Shown: positions 1 to 7,342, numbered from the stretch's first letter. The stretch is DNA of 11,687 nucleotides from Oxalobacteraceae bacterium (GCA_947453015.1 CANGFL010000011.1:1-11687), one strand, 5' to 3'. Notes: generated from the letters alone by a model not told the origin. Program-made: numbers and translations.

Positions 1-69
1 CGCGATATATTTACAGGCTTGAGTAAAACAGAGCGTGATGATCTGATCGCCTTTGTGAATTCGCTCTAA
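1..69 (+). CDS. C-terminal end of a probable cytochrome-c-like protein (partial)
   Basis: The first frame is open from the window edge to a TAA at 67-69 and encodes 22 residues ending LSKTERDDLIAFVNSL. A final helix of the form L-(S/T)-x-x-E-(K/R)-x-D-L-I-A-F-x-x-S-L is the usual last helix of c-type cytochromes and di-haem peroxidase-like proteins, where it packs on the haem fold. No CxxCH haem motif is visible because the rest of the gene is outside the window, so the family is an inference from this tail alone. The next gene starts 19 bases downstream. Confidence 0.5.
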   Translation, partial: RDIFTGLSKTERDDLIAFVNSL

Positions 70-88
70 TTCAAATGGCGCTGAACTC

Positions 89-292
89 ATGACGCGCCCA
101 CAACAAATTCGCTATTTCTTACTAGCGTTGTTTCTGTATGTATTTTTTCGCCATTGGTTGGGTCCTAAACTGAATCTAGAGGGTTGGACGCTGACGATTG
201 GCGCCTATGGGTTTGCTGTTGCGATTGCTACGGTGTATTTGTATTGGATACTCAAGCGCGCTGGGCGACCTCCAGAAGAAAAGGATGCGTGA
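89..292 (+). CDS. Small two-helix inner-membrane protein, unknown function
   Basis: This 67-residue protein has two hydrophobic segments, about residues 8-24 and 34-55, joined by a short loop with RHWLGPK. It ends in a charged tail (KRAGRPPEEKDA) that is probably cytoplasmic. No Shine-Dalgarno of note precedes the ATG. Its TGA (290-292) shares one base with the ATG of the next gene (TGATG), the arrangement typical of translational coupling, which supports both genes being real. I do not recognise a family; it resembles many short membrane proteins of unknown function. Confidence 0.55.
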   Translation: MTRPQQIRYFLLALFLYVFFRHWLGPKLNLEGWTLTIGAYGFAVAIATVYLYWILKRAGRPPEEKDA

Positions 293-675
293 TGATGATC
301 AGGACTCTCGTAGTACTTATATTGACTTTAGTCGCCGCAAGCGCGCATGCAGAGTGGATACTGTATGGCGATAACGGTAAGGCTGAATTTTATTATGACG
401 ATAAAACGATTGTTACGAATGGAATTTATGTCACTGTTTGGGAAATGCTGAATTACAGTTTTCCGCTGAATGGCGTATTGTCTAATCGATCGCATAAAGA
501 GTACGATTGCAAAGCAGCTCAGTTTCGTAATTTGCAAGGTGAGTTTTTTAATGCGCCTTATTTAAAAGGCGAAAAAGTTAGCAGTAATATGGATCCGGAA
601 GATAATTGGCGACCCGTTGTCGAGGGCACACAGAATCAGCATCTTATGCAGCTTGTATGTGGGATGCGTAGCTAA
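292..675 (+). CDS. Secreted surface-adhesin protein E-like protein
   Basis: The start at 292 is chosen because it gives a clean Sec signal peptide, MMIRTLVVLILTLVAASAHA, with cleavage expected before EW, and overlaps the previous stop as TGATG. An upstream in-frame ATG at 184 lies wholly inside the preceding gene and would bury the signal peptide. The mature part of about 107 residues begins EWILYGDNGKAEFYYDD, then has VTVWEMLNYS, KEYDCKAAQFRN and NWRPVVEGT and ends LVCGM. This is the pattern of the Adhesin_E family (WxxxG..., YD.., VWEL.dY, YDC, W.pv.pgt, C). Cys73 and Cys123 are the two cysteines of the mature chain and probably form a disulfide. The protein should be periplasmic or surface-exposed. 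Despite the family name, adhesion is not shown for most members. Confidence 0.75.
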   Translation: MMIRTLVVLILTLVAASAHAEWILYGDNGKAEFYYDDKTIVTNGIYVTVWEMLNYSFPLNGVLSNRSHKEYDCKAAQFRNLQGEFFNAPYLKGEKVSSNMDPEDNWRPVVEGTQNQHLMQLVCGMRS

Positions 676-703
676 TTTTAGCAAACTGCATCGTAGTAAA
701 ACC

Positions 704-709
704 AAGGAG
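704..709 (+). promoter_or_regulatory. Shine-Dalgarno that fixes the GTG start of the SulP gene
   Basis: AAGGAG lies 6 bases before the GTG at 716-718. It is one of the best ribosome-binding sites in the window and supports a GTG start rather than a later ATG inside the conserved N-terminal region. Confidence 0.75.
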
Positions 710-715
710 TAGTCA

Positions 716-2359
716 GTGATTGCCGTCTTGGAAGCTCATCGCGCGGGCTTATTTGCTCGCGTTCATTGGCTGCCTAATCTCATTGCAGGGTTGGTAGTTG
801 GCATCGTTGCTTTGCCGCTGGCGATGGCGTTTGCGATTGCTTCCGGTGCGCGTCCCGAACAAGGCATTTATACCGCGATCATCGGCGGAGGTTTGATTTC
901 TGTTTTCGGTGGCAGTCGATTACAAATCGCAGGGCCGACCGGTGCATTCATCGCCATACTGGCAGGCATCACTGCCAAATACGGTATCGCCGGTTTACAG
1001 GTGGCGACATTAATGGCCGGAGTGATGTTGTTGTTGATGGGCTTAGCCCGTATGGGCGGCGTAATTAAGTTTATTCCGGCGCCGGTTGTTGTGGGATTTA
1101 CTGCGGGTATAGGTGTCATCATTTTTGTTGGGCAGTGGAGCGAATTTTTTGGATTGCCCAAACCCGCCGGTGAGCATTTTCATGAAAAGCTCTGGCATCT
1201 GCTGCAGTCACTACCGACTGCACATCTACCCACATTGAGTTTCGCGCTGCTCGGTTTGCTAGTAGTTTTGTTAACACCCAAAATCAAACTCTTAGCTCGT
1301 ATACCCGGACCGCTAGTCGCCATGGTTGTGGTCACGCTGTTGCAGATGATTTTGCATATGCCCGGAGTGGCCACCATAGGTTCCGCATTTGGTGGCATAC
1401 CTACTGGCCTTCCTACATTTGTTGTACCTGAGATGTCTGTGCCACAAATTATCACGCTGATAGGACCTGCATTTACGATAGCAATGCTGGGTGCTATTGA
1501 AGCTTTACTCTCTGCCGTTGTCGCTGATGGTATGGCCGGTACTAAACATGATTCAAATCAGGAATTAATTGGACAGGGATTAGCTAATATCGCTGCGCCA
1601 TTTTTCGGCGGATTCGCTGCCACTGGTGCGATAGCACGCACAGCAACGAATATACGTAATGGTGCGACGAGTCCACTAGCGGGCATCATGCATGCCATTA
1701 CTTTGATCGCGGTGCTCCTGTTTTTAGCGCCGCTTGCAGCAGACATACCACTTGCAGCGCTGGCAGCTATTTTGTTTGTGGTGGCGTGGAATATGAGTGA
1801 GGTAAAACATTTTGCTCATCTTCTTAAAACTGCCCCTATTGCTGATCGCTTAATTTTAGTTATTACCTTTGTATTGACCGTTTTTGCTGATCTGGTGGTG
1901 GCGGTCAATGTGGGTATGATTTTGGCGATACTGCATTTTCTTCGCCGTATGTCGGATGCTGTTGAAACACTCCCCGTCGATGAAACTGAGCTTCATACCG
2001 AATTGGCGCGGCACGACATACACCATCTGCCGCCAGATTTATTAGTTTACGAAATTGCGGGACCTATGTTTTTTGGGGCAGTAGAAAATTTTGAACGGGC
2101 CTTAGTTCAAACACAGGCTGATCCTAAAATCTTAATCATTCGTTTGCGTCGTGTGCCGTTCATGGATATCACAGGTATACAGGTTTTGGAAGAAGTGATG
2201 CAGAAATTGCGACTACGTGGCATCCGCGTCATGCTTTGTGAAGCGAATGAGCGTGTACTCGCTAAACTTCAGCGAGCAGGTGTGATTAATGAAGGTTCTG
2301 CAGAAGATTACGTAGACCATTTAATTGACGCGATAAAAAAAGCAATGCCTCCATCCTGA
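716..2359 (+). CDS. SulP-family anion transporter with C-terminal STAS domain
   Basis: This 547-residue inner-membrane permease belongs to the SulP/SLC26 family, whose bacterial members carry sulfate, bicarbonate or dicarboxylates; the substrate here cannot be read from sequence. The N-terminal signature is clear: LPNLIAGLVVGIVALPLAMA, then GIYTAIIGGGLISVFGGSR and the QIAGPTGAF motif near residues 70-80. A long hydrophobic region follows to about residue 415. The STAS domain spans about residues 442-540 and contains PFMDITGIQVLEE. The serine phosphorylated in anti-sigma antagonists is replaced by Thr486, as is frequent in SulP proteins. Length is normal for a bacterial SulP. The start is GTG with a good Shine-Dalgarno. 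The gene is 40 bases after the adhesin-like gene, so cotranscription is possible, and ends at a strong hairpin terminator. Confidence 0.93.
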   Translation: MIAVLEAHRAGLFARVHWLPNLIAGLVVGIVALPLAMAFAIASGARPEQGIYTAIIGGGLISVFGGSRLQIAGPTGAFIAILAGITAKYGIAGLQVATLMAGVMLLLMGLARMGGVIKFIPAPVVVGFTAGIGVIIFVGQWSEFFGLPKPAGEHFHEKLWHLLQSLPTAHLPTLSFALLGLLVVLLTPKIKLLARIPGPLVAMVVVTLLQMILHMPGVATIGSAFGGIPTGLPTFVVPEMSVPQIITLIGPAFTIAMLGAIEALLSAVVADGMAGTKHDSNQELIGQGLANIAAPFFGGFAATGAIARTATNIRNGATSPLAGIMHAITLIAVLLFLAPLAADIPLAALAAILFVVAWNMSEVKHFAHLLKTAPIADRLILVITFVLTVFADLVVAVNVGMILAILHFLRRMSDAVETLPVDETELHTELARHDIHHLPPDLLVYEIAGPMFFGAVENFERALVQTQADPKILIIRLRRVPFMDITGIQVLEEVMQKLRLRGIRVMLCEANERVLAKLQRAGVINEGSAEDYVDHLIDAIKKAMPPS

Positions 2360-2386
2360 ATCCACGCTGTACATTAAGTAATAGAC

Positions 2387-2423
2387 AAAAAAGCCCGAAT
2401 GCTTACGCAAACGGGCTTTTTTT
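2387..2423. terminator. Bidirectional intrinsic terminator between sulP-like and yceI-like genes
   Basis: AAAAAAGCCCG (2387-2397) pairs perfectly with CGGGCTTTTTT (2412-2422) around a 14-base loop. The stem has a GC core with an A run on one side and a T run on the other, so it works as a Rho-independent terminator on both strands. It lies 28 bases after the SulP stop and 42 bases beyond the end of the convergent yceI-like gene. Confidence 0.9.
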
Positions 2424-2464
2424 ACAAACCGTCTTTTCAGGCGATTCGACGGATAGCTTACTAA

Positions 2465-3043
2465 TTACTCTTTGAAGGCTTCAATAGCGATATCGATTCT
2501 TACTTCATCACTGACGTTAGGTGCGTATTTACCCATGCCAAATTCTGTGCGTTTGATTGTCGTAAATGCATTCGCGCCAATCGCATCTTTCTTCGCTATA
2601 GGATGTGGCATCGCTTGGAAGGATGTCACTGTCAAAGTCACAGGCTTGGTAACACCTTTGAGCGTCAAGTTACCTTGAATTTCAGAGGGCTTATCGCCAG
2701 TAAAAATAACTTTGGTTGATTTAAAAGTCGCCGTTGGGAATTTGGCTGTGTTCAAAAAATCTTCAGCTTGGATATGCTCGTTAAACAGTGCAGAGCCTGT
2801 GTCCACTGACGTTGTTTCAATGGTGATGTCCACTTGACCTGTTTTTGCGGCTTTATCAAACAGTACCTTGCCTGTCGTTTTGTTGAAACGCGATAGTTGT
2901 ATCGAGTAGCCTAGATGGCTATACGAAAAACGTGGGAAGGTGTGCGAATTGTCAATGGCGTAGCTATCAGCAGCTGCAAAGGCATTCGATGAAGCGGCGC
3001 TAATTAAAACCACTGCTGTAAAAAGTTTTTTCATGGTGATCAT
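2465..3043 (-). CDS. yceI: Periplasmic YceI-family polyisoprenoid-binding protein
   Basis: The 192-residue product has a signal peptide (MITMKKLFTAVVLISAASSN then AFA, cleavage near residue 23-24), placing it in the periplasm. The mature chain shows YceI landmarks in order: YAIDNSHTFPRFSYSHLG, GKVLFDKAAKTGQVDITI, HIQAEDFLNTAKFPTATFKS, LTLKGVTKPVTLTV and the C-terminal TEFGMGKYAPNVSDEVRI. YceI proteins fold as a lipocalin-like barrel that binds long isoprenoid chains such as quinones. The first ATG is preferred over the ATG three codons later because AAGGAG sits 8 bases before it. It is the last gene of a minus-strand operon, 71 bases after the cytochrome b561 gene; the same pairing occurs in E. 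coli (yceJ-yceI). Confidence 0.93.
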   Translation of the reverse strand: MITMKKLFTAVVLISAASSNAFAAADSYAIDNSHTFPRFSYSHLGYSIQLSRFNKTTGKVLFDKAAKTGQVDITIETTSVDTGSALFNEHIQAEDFLNTAKFPTATFKSTKVIFTGDKPSEIQGNLTLKGVTKPVTLTVTSFQAMPHPIAKKDAIGANAFTTIKRTEFGMGKYAPNVSDEVRIDIAIEAFKE

Positions 3044-3051
3044 GGGAGATT

Positions 3052-3057
3052 CTCCTT
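3052..3057 (-). promoter_or_regulatory. Shine-Dalgarno of the yceI-like gene
   Basis: On the minus strand AAGGAG ends 8 bases before the ATG at 3043, which selects that start over the in-frame ATG at 3034. A strong internal site suggests yceI is translated independently of the gene upstream of it. Confidence 0.7.
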
Positions 3058-3114
3058 GTTGTTGATTGAAATGAGTTTTGTTGCTGGGGTGATGCTATTT
3101 TTTCTTACTGCAAA

Positions 3115-3681
3115 TTACTGATTAATTTCTTCGGGTGCTACTTGCCTGCGTGATGGAAGCATTTGTTTAAGGACATCATCTTTGTCGATGAAATGGTGTT
3201 TAAGTGCCGCAAGTACATGAACGATGAGGATACCTATCAGCAGTAGATTGAGTGCTTCATGGACTTCTTTCAGTGCATCGCCGACCACTTTATCTTTGGG
3301 TAATAAATCAGGAATAGGAAAAACGCCAAACCAGACTGTTTGAAATCCCTTCGCCGAACTCATCAGCCAACCTGATAAAGGAATTAAAAACATTAATGCG
3401 TAGAGAGCGAAATGAAAAACAGTCGCTGCCACTTTCTGTAGCTGAGGCATTTGCTCAGGCATAGCAGGCGGTGTATGAGTGATGCGCCAGCCGAGGCGAG
3501 CAATCACTAATAAAAATACAGTAACGCCTGCCCACTTATGCCAGGAATAAAATTTCAATTTGTCTGGTGAGAGTGGCAGATCACTCATGTAAAAACCAAG
3601 TATCAGCAAACAAAAAATCATCAGCGATATCAGCCAATGTAGTGTCTTTGCTGTGCTGGTGTAGTGTGTTGAATCTGACAT
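3115..3681 (-). CDS. Cytochrome b561 (CybB/YceJ type)
   Basis: This 188-residue protein has four transmembrane helices, roughly residues 14-32, 49-66, 86-106 and 143-161. The four histidines that bind two b haems in this family are present: His15 (LHW), His48 (SWHKWAG), His141 (VHEALN) and His155 (IVHVLAALKHH). The family takes part in quinol-linked electron transfer at the inner membrane; E. coli CybB oxidises superoxide and reduces ubiquinone. A GAGGA lies 4 bases before the ATG. It starts 14 bases after the stop of the dioxygenase gene and precedes yceI, so the three are very likely one transcript. Whether its partner is the neighbouring YceI is not shown, though the pairing recurs in proteobacteria. 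Confidence 0.93.
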   Translation of the reverse strand: MSDSTHYTSTAKTLHWLISLMIFCLLILGFYMSDLPLSPDKLKFYSWHKWAGVTVFLLVIARLGWRITHTPPAMPEQMPQLQKVAATVFHFALYALMFLIPLSGWLMSSAKGFQTVWFGVFPIPDLLPKDKVVGDALKEVHEALNLLLIGILIVHVLAALKHHFIDKDDVLKQMLPSRRQVAPEEINQ

Positions 3682-3695
3682 GGAATCCTCAGAGA

Positions 3696-4493
3696 TTAGT
3701 GCTTAGGTGAGAATGCATACGCATCCATAGCAAGTACGTAGTCGCTAATGCCCGCATGCAGACGTTCTACATCAGCGCCAGTACCGGCTGCTCCCAGTGC
3801 AACATACAAAGGCAAGAGATGTTCGTCGGTGGGATGAGCATTCACTGCGCCCGGTGCTTGTTCGCGGTAATGCATCAATGAATCGATATCGCCATCCTGC
3901 AAATGAGTTGCTATCCATTCTGGAAAATCACGCACATAGCTTGGTGTCTGTCCGCCGTTTTGACGGGCAATCATGTAGTCGCGCAGGTTATGCGTGATAT
4001 TTCCCGATCCAATGATCAGAAAATTTTTGTCGACTAGCGGGGCTAATGCCTGACCTAGCTTATACGCTTGTGCCACGCCAGCATGACTTTGTAATGACAC
4101 CGGTATAACTGGTATATCGGCTTCCGGATACATCAGTCGCAATGGTACCCATGCGCCATGATCAAGACCATCAGAACTGACTTCGCGCACCGGCAGGCCG
4201 GCCGCCGCAATAGCGGCTGCTACTTCATGTGCGCCCTCAGGGCAACCGGTTGCGGGATAGTTCAGTTGATACAGCTCCTGCGGGAAGCCATAAAAATCAT
4301 GAATGGTTGAGAGTCGCTCTGCATGACCGACTGTCACTATTTCCGTATCCCAGTGCGGACTGACGATGACGATCGCGCGTGGTCGCGGCAGGTGTCGGGC
4401 TGCTTCTGTCATCGCCGCGCCCGCCGCACCGGGTCGAAGCGCGAAGGTAGGCGCGCCGTGCGGAACAAACAAGGTAGGCAGATGAGTTTTCAT
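3696..4493 (-). CDS. Extradiol ring-cleavage dioxygenase, 4,5-DOPA dioxygenase (YgiD/LigB) family
   Basis: The 265-residue product belongs to the class III extradiol dioxygenases that open catechol rings with a non-haem metal. Conserved blocks are LFVPHGAPTFAL (His12), IVIVSPHWDT (His47), YPATGCPEGA, GLDHGAWVPL (His112), GSGNITHNLRD (His168) and HPTDEHLLPLYVALGAA (His220, His225). Metal ligands should be His12, His47 and one of the last pair, with His112/His168 near the active site. The start at 4493 is my choice because MKTHLPTLFVPHG matches where family members begin. An ATG at 4544 would add 17 polar residues; neither has a good Shine-Dalgarno. It is first in an operon with cytochrome b561 and yceI and divergent from a LysR gene. 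Many relatives have unknown substrates, so activity on DOPA should not be assumed. Confidence 0.88.
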   Translation of the reverse strand: MKTHLPTLFVPHGAPTFALRPGAAGAAMTEAARHLPRPRAIVIVSPHWDTEIVTVGHAERLSTIHDFYGFPQELYQLNYPATGCPEGAHEVAAAIAAAGLPVREVSSDGLDHGAWVPLRLMYPEADIPVIPVSLQSHAGVAQAYKLGQALAPLVDKNFLIIGSGNITHNLRDYMIARQNGGQTPSYVRDFPEWIATHLQDGDIDSLMHYREQAPGAVNAHPTDEHLLPLYVALGAAGTGADVERLHAGISDYVLAMDAYAFSPKH

Positions 4494-4544
4494 TTCGATA
4501 TTTTTTTGAGTGCTGCTATTGGTATGGCTGTTAGTCCTGTTCAT

Positions 4545-4620
4545 GAAGCGAGACTGTAGACTGTTCGGTTGATGTTAAATAGGGGACAATCAGCAAATAT
4601 TTATTCCATTTGGAGCAACA
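4545..4620. promoter_or_regulatory. Divergent control region between dioxygenase operon and LysR gene
   Basis: This region must hold promoters for both directions and, as is usual for LysR regulators, the regulator's own binding site. It contains a perfect tandem repeat AGACTGT-AGACTGT at 4551-4564 and an AT-rich stretch with palindrome AAATATTT at 4595-4602. I could not pick a convincing -35/-10 pair or a clear T-N11-A operator dyad. GGAG at 4612-4615 is the LysR gene's Shine-Dalgarno. If the dioxygenase starts at 4493 the region extends to 4494. Confidence 0.5.
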
Positions 4621-5505
4621 ATGGATAGACTCCAGGCCATGCATTTGTTCGTTCGCGTCGCTGAGCTCAGCAGCTTTTCCGCTGTAGCCCAGCAAATGGG
4701 TTTGGCACGTTCAGCCGTTACACGCCAGATCGCCGCGCTTGAGCAGCACTTGGGCATCAAGCTCATGGTGCGCAGCACTCGCCGACTCATGTTGACCTCA
4801 GCCGGCGCGGCCTATCTTGAGAAGTGTCGAGTAATCCTGAATCTAGTCGAAGTCGCAGAGACCGGAGTCGCTGAGGAACGGCAGACGCCGCGCGGCATGA
4901 TACGTATCAGCTTGCCCCTGACGTATGGCTTGATGCGGGTGGCGCCAATATTGTTGGATTTTGCGCGTCGCTATCCCGAGGTGCAGTTGGATATGGATTA
5001 CACCGATCGACGAGTGAATTTAATCGAAGAAGCAATCGATCTGTCTGTTCGAATCACCTCACGACTCGGGGCAACCGAAATCGCACGCCGCATAGGATCG
5101 AGCCAAATGCAAGCCGTTGCATCACCCGCTTATCTTGCTGAGCATGGCACGCCGCGTCACCCCTCTGAGCTAATACATCATGAATGTCTGAGTTACACCA
5201 CTACCGCTGAATCAAAACAAACCTGGTCATTTGATGTTGATGGCGTGTTAACGGCCTATCCAATTCGTGCACGCATTCATTCAAATAATGGTGAAGCGCT
5301 GAACGATGCCGTTGAACGGGGTCTGGGAATTGCGTTGCAGCCGGATTTCATTATTGAGCGATCGCTGCAATCAGGCAAAGTGGTCACCATCCTGACTGAA
5401 TTTCCTCTACCCGAACTGGGTATCTATGCGATGTTGCCCAGCAATCGTCAGGTGCCGCATAGAGTCAGAGTGTTGATGGAATTTTTAGCAGATCAGCTGC
5501 GTTAA
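4621..5505 (+). CDS. LysR-family transcriptional regulator (CrgA-like clade)
   Basis: The 294-residue protein has the LysR winged-helix domain at residues 1-60 (FVRVAELSSFSAVAQQMGLA, SAVTRQIAALEQHLGIKLMV, RSTRRLMLTSAG). A linker helix and the effector-binding domain follow from about residue 90 (RGMIRISLPLTYG to the end). The phrases LIEEAIDLSVRI and GLGIALQPDFIIE are typical of the CrgA/AaeR-like group. GGAG lies 5 bases before the ATG. Being divergent from the dioxygenase-cytochrome b561-yceI operon, it most likely controls that operon and itself. The inducer is unknown; an aromatic or quinone compound would fit the dioxygenase but is inference. Confidence 0.93.
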   Translation: MDRLQAMHLFVRVAELSSFSAVAQQMGLARSAVTRQIAALEQHLGIKLMVRSTRRLMLTSAGAAYLEKCRVILNLVEVAETGVAEERQTPRGMIRISLPLTYGLMRVAPILLDFARRYPEVQLDMDYTDRRVNLIEEAIDLSVRITSRLGATEIARRIGSSQMQAVASPAYLAEHGTPRHPSELIHHECLSYTTTAESKQTWSFDVDGVLTAYPIRARIHSNNGEALNDAVERGLGIALQPDFIIERSLQSGKVVTILTEFPLPELGIYAMLPSNRQVPHRVRVLMEFLADQLR

Positions 5506-5538
5506 ATTTTTCGCTCAGCAGATACGCCGAAAAAATTT
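5504..5538. terminator. Possible weak bidirectional terminator between convergent genes
   Basis: AAATTTTTCG (5504-5513) pairs with CGAAAAAATTT (5528-5538) with one bulged A and a 14-base loop. It lies exactly between the ends of the convergent LysR and EamA genes and overlaps both stop codons. The stem is AT-rich with only two GC pairs, so the hairpin is much weaker than the one at 2387 and may only attenuate read-through. Confidence 0.4.
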
Positions 5539-6593
5539 CAATGGGTGTGTCGGTGATGAATGTCTGGAAAATGGGGATGCTTGTGCGTGATCGCTGTGTG
5601 ACGATGAAAGTGAGAATGTGGTTCGCTATTATCCCAGTCGAAATCATGCTCATGCTGATGATGCTCGTCATGACTGTGCGTGTGTTCGTGTTCGAGTGGC
5701 TCATGCACATGATCGTGCTCATGCGTTTCCGTTAGATGACACCAAACACCTACGCACATCAGCGCACTGGCCGCCCAAAAAAATGGGCCGGTTGATTCGC
5801 CCATTAATAATGCTAAAGCAGCGCCAATGAATGGTGCAGTTGAAAAATACGCACCAGTACGCGCGGTACCTAAGCCACGCAAGGCCAGTACGAATAAAAC
5901 GAGGCTGGCTCCATATCCCGCTAAGCCGAGAGCCATGGTGGCAAAGGTAATCGACATTTCGGGTAGCTGTAAGCCCAACGTCAAGGCTAGCGTGCAATTG
6001 ATGACACCTGCAACTAGACCTTTACTGCAGGCGATAAAGAGCGCATCGGTAGTTGCGACTTTGCGCGTGAGATTATTGTCGATAGCCCAGCACAAACATG
6101 CACCCGCTACTGCTAGTGGGCCAATGAAATTAGTGTGTGGTGATAGTTGATCCGATTGATCCGGCAATGCCAGTAAAATTCCACCTGCGACGATAGCAGC
6201 CATGCCGATGATGATGCGTCGGTTGGCATGTTCATGAAAAACTACCCAGGCAAGTAGCGCCGTTAACACACCCTCTAAATTCAGCATGAGTGAAGCGGTA
6301 GACGCCGATACCGATTGCAAACCTATCATTAGCAATACCGGCCCGAGCATGCCACCGCTAACGATGGCGAGTAACAGCCAACGCCATTCACCCGGGTTCA
6401 TTACGACGGGAGTCCAGCCACGGTCGCGCACCAGACGAGCTAAGCTCAAGCCTATGCCGCTACCCAAGTACAAGAGGCCGCCGAGTAAAAGTGGCGGAAC
6501 GTCGCCCACCAATAATTTGGCGAGTGGTGTGCTGGCGCCGAATAATCCGGCAGCCAGCAAGGCAGAGAAAATGGCAGGGTTGAGTGTAAACAT
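5538..6593 (-). CDS. EamA/DMT-superfamily transporter with histidine-rich C-terminal tail
   Basis: The 351-residue protein begins with two EamA repeats of about five helices each, around residues 8-140 and 155-285. Landmarks are LLAAGLFGASTPLAKLLVGD, a GPVLLMIGLQSVSASTASLM block before the ALLAWVVFHE end of the first repeat, and an AYFSTAPFIGAALALLMGE block in the second. This is a normal drug/metabolite transporter core of about 285 residues. It continues into a hydrophilic tail (residues 286-351, bases 5541-5738) with 24 histidines in 66 residues plus many Asp/Glu, e.g. HDEHHQHEHDFDWD and HPHFPDIHHRHTH. Such tails bind Zn, Ni, Co or Cu, so transport of a metal or regulation by metal is likely but unproven. 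No clear Shine-Dalgarno precedes the ATG, but the start fits the family. It is convergent with the LysR gene. Confidence 0.9.
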   Translation of the reverse strand: MFTLNPAIFSALLAAGLFGASTPLAKLLVGDVPPLLLGGLLYLGSGIGLSLARLVRDRGWTPVVMNPGEWRWLLLAIVSGGMLGPVLLMIGLQSVSASTASLMLNLEGVLTALLAWVVFHEHANRRIIIGMAAIVAGGILLALPDQSDQLSPHTNFIGPLAVAGACLCWAIDNNLTRKVATTDALFIACSKGLVAGVINCTLALTLGLQLPEMSITFATMALGLAGYGASLVLFVLALRGLGTARTGAYFSTAPFIGAALALLMGESTGPFFWAASALMCVGVWCHLTETHEHDHVHEPLEHEHTHSHDEHHQHEHDFDWDNSEPHSHFHRHTAITHKHPHFPDIHHRHTH

Positions 6594-6614
6594 GGCTGTA
6601 TTTTACGGTGGGAA

Positions 6615-6644
6615 TTGAGAAACCTTCTACACTAGCGATACGAT
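6615..6644 (+). promoter_or_regulatory. Candidate promoter for the secreted-protein/HNH gene pair
   Basis: TTGAGA (6615-6620) and TACGAT (6639-6644) are separated by 18 bases. They match the sigma-70 consensus at about four of six positions each and would start transcription about 35 bases before the ATG at 6686. It lies in the 92-base divergent gap with the EamA gene. Confidence 0.35.
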
Positions 6645-6685
6645 GTAAAAATTGCGCATAATTCAACGACGCTTCCAAAAATAAA

Positions 6686-7336
6686 ATGAACGCAATGACT
6701 AAGAAATTTATGATGCTAATTAACCCTATGTGCAGGGTGTTGCTATGTTTGCTGCTGCTTTTCATGGGCCCGATAGGTCGAGCTGAGAGCTTTTTGGGCC
6801 TAGAGCCTTTAGAACCTCTCAGTTCAGTCAAGCAGCGATTTTCAGCAGGTGCCTTGACGGTTGAGCCCGCCGATTGGCTGAAGCCCAATCAATATTTCGC
6901 CAAGATGCAACACCCTGACGGCAGTGGTAAAGTTTTTTTATTGTTTGAACATGATGATGAGATGCGTAAAAAGAAGTTGGCTGATTTAGAAAAATCAGTC
7001 GCAAATCTTCCATCGCAAGCTCAAGGTCGATCAACGAAATTACTGATACGACAGTATCGAGAAAAGTTGTCTAAACCAATTGACGAACGATTGTCGCTAA
7101 TTAGAGTTCGCTGGCTTCCTGATAATCCAATTCGTGTGAGTGAGCTTGTTACATCGTACGGTAAGCCCGATGAAAAACGTGAAGGGAATGCAGTTTATGG
7201 CCCTGTGTTTATCTGGTCTAAGGGTTTGAATGCTCATCTTAGCGATGATAAAAAACAGGCGCTAATGATTGAATATTGGTTCACCGAAGATGATCTTGCT
7301 GTGTATTTTCTCCGACGAGATAGCGCTGCTCGTTAA
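6686..7336 (+). CDS. Secreted or periplasmic protein of unknown function
   Basis: The 216-residue product starts with a basic, then strongly hydrophobic segment (about residues 17-29) followed by GPIGRA and ES, a probable signal peptide cut near residue 33. There is no lipobox. The mature part has a SFLGLEPLEPLSSVKQRF block, often seen where periplasmic proteins carry a 'length-limited precursor' motif. It continues with a strand-rich region KVFLLFEHDDEM, a charged helical stretch at about residues 91-130, and a C-terminal domain with IRVRWLPDNPIRVSELVTSY, GPVFIWSKGL and MIEYWFTEDDLAVYFLRRD. I do not recognise the family. The ATG at 6695 could also serve; neither start has a Shine-Dalgarno. 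It is followed after 6 bases by the HNH gene, so the two are probably cotranscribed. Confidence 0.7.
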   Translation: MNAMTKKFMMLINPMCRVLLCLLLLFMGPIGRAESFLGLEPLEPLSSVKQRFSAGALTVEPADWLKPNQYFAKMQHPDGSGKVFLLFEHDDEMRKKKLADLEKSVANLPSQAQGRSTKLLIRQYREKLSKPIDERLSLIRVRWLPDNPIRVSELVTSYGKPDEKREGNAVYGPVFIWSKGLNAHLSDDKKQALMIEYWFTEDDLAVYFLRRDSAAR

Positions 7337-7342
7337 TTAGCT

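Noticed and set aside
184..291. Longer start for the adhesin-E-like gene
   Set aside because: The added residues are an out-of-frame reading of the small membrane protein gene and would hide a clear signal peptide.
671..682. Palindrome GCTAATTTTAGC after the adhesin-E-like gene
   Set aside because: The AT-rich stem has a 2-base loop and no T run; it is too weak to call a terminator.
868..1161. Minus-strand open frame inside the SulP gene
   Set aside because: It lies entirely within a strongly conserved transporter gene and its product has no recognisable features.
4323..4559. Plus-strand 78-residue open frame across the dioxygenase start
   Set aside because: It is an Arg-rich shadow of the GC-rich dioxygenase coding strand with no plausible start signal.
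5541..5735. Plus-strand open frame rich in Met and Val opposite the EamA tail
   Set aside because: It is the antisense reading of the histidine codons (CAT/CAC read as ATG/GTG) and has no ribosome-binding site.
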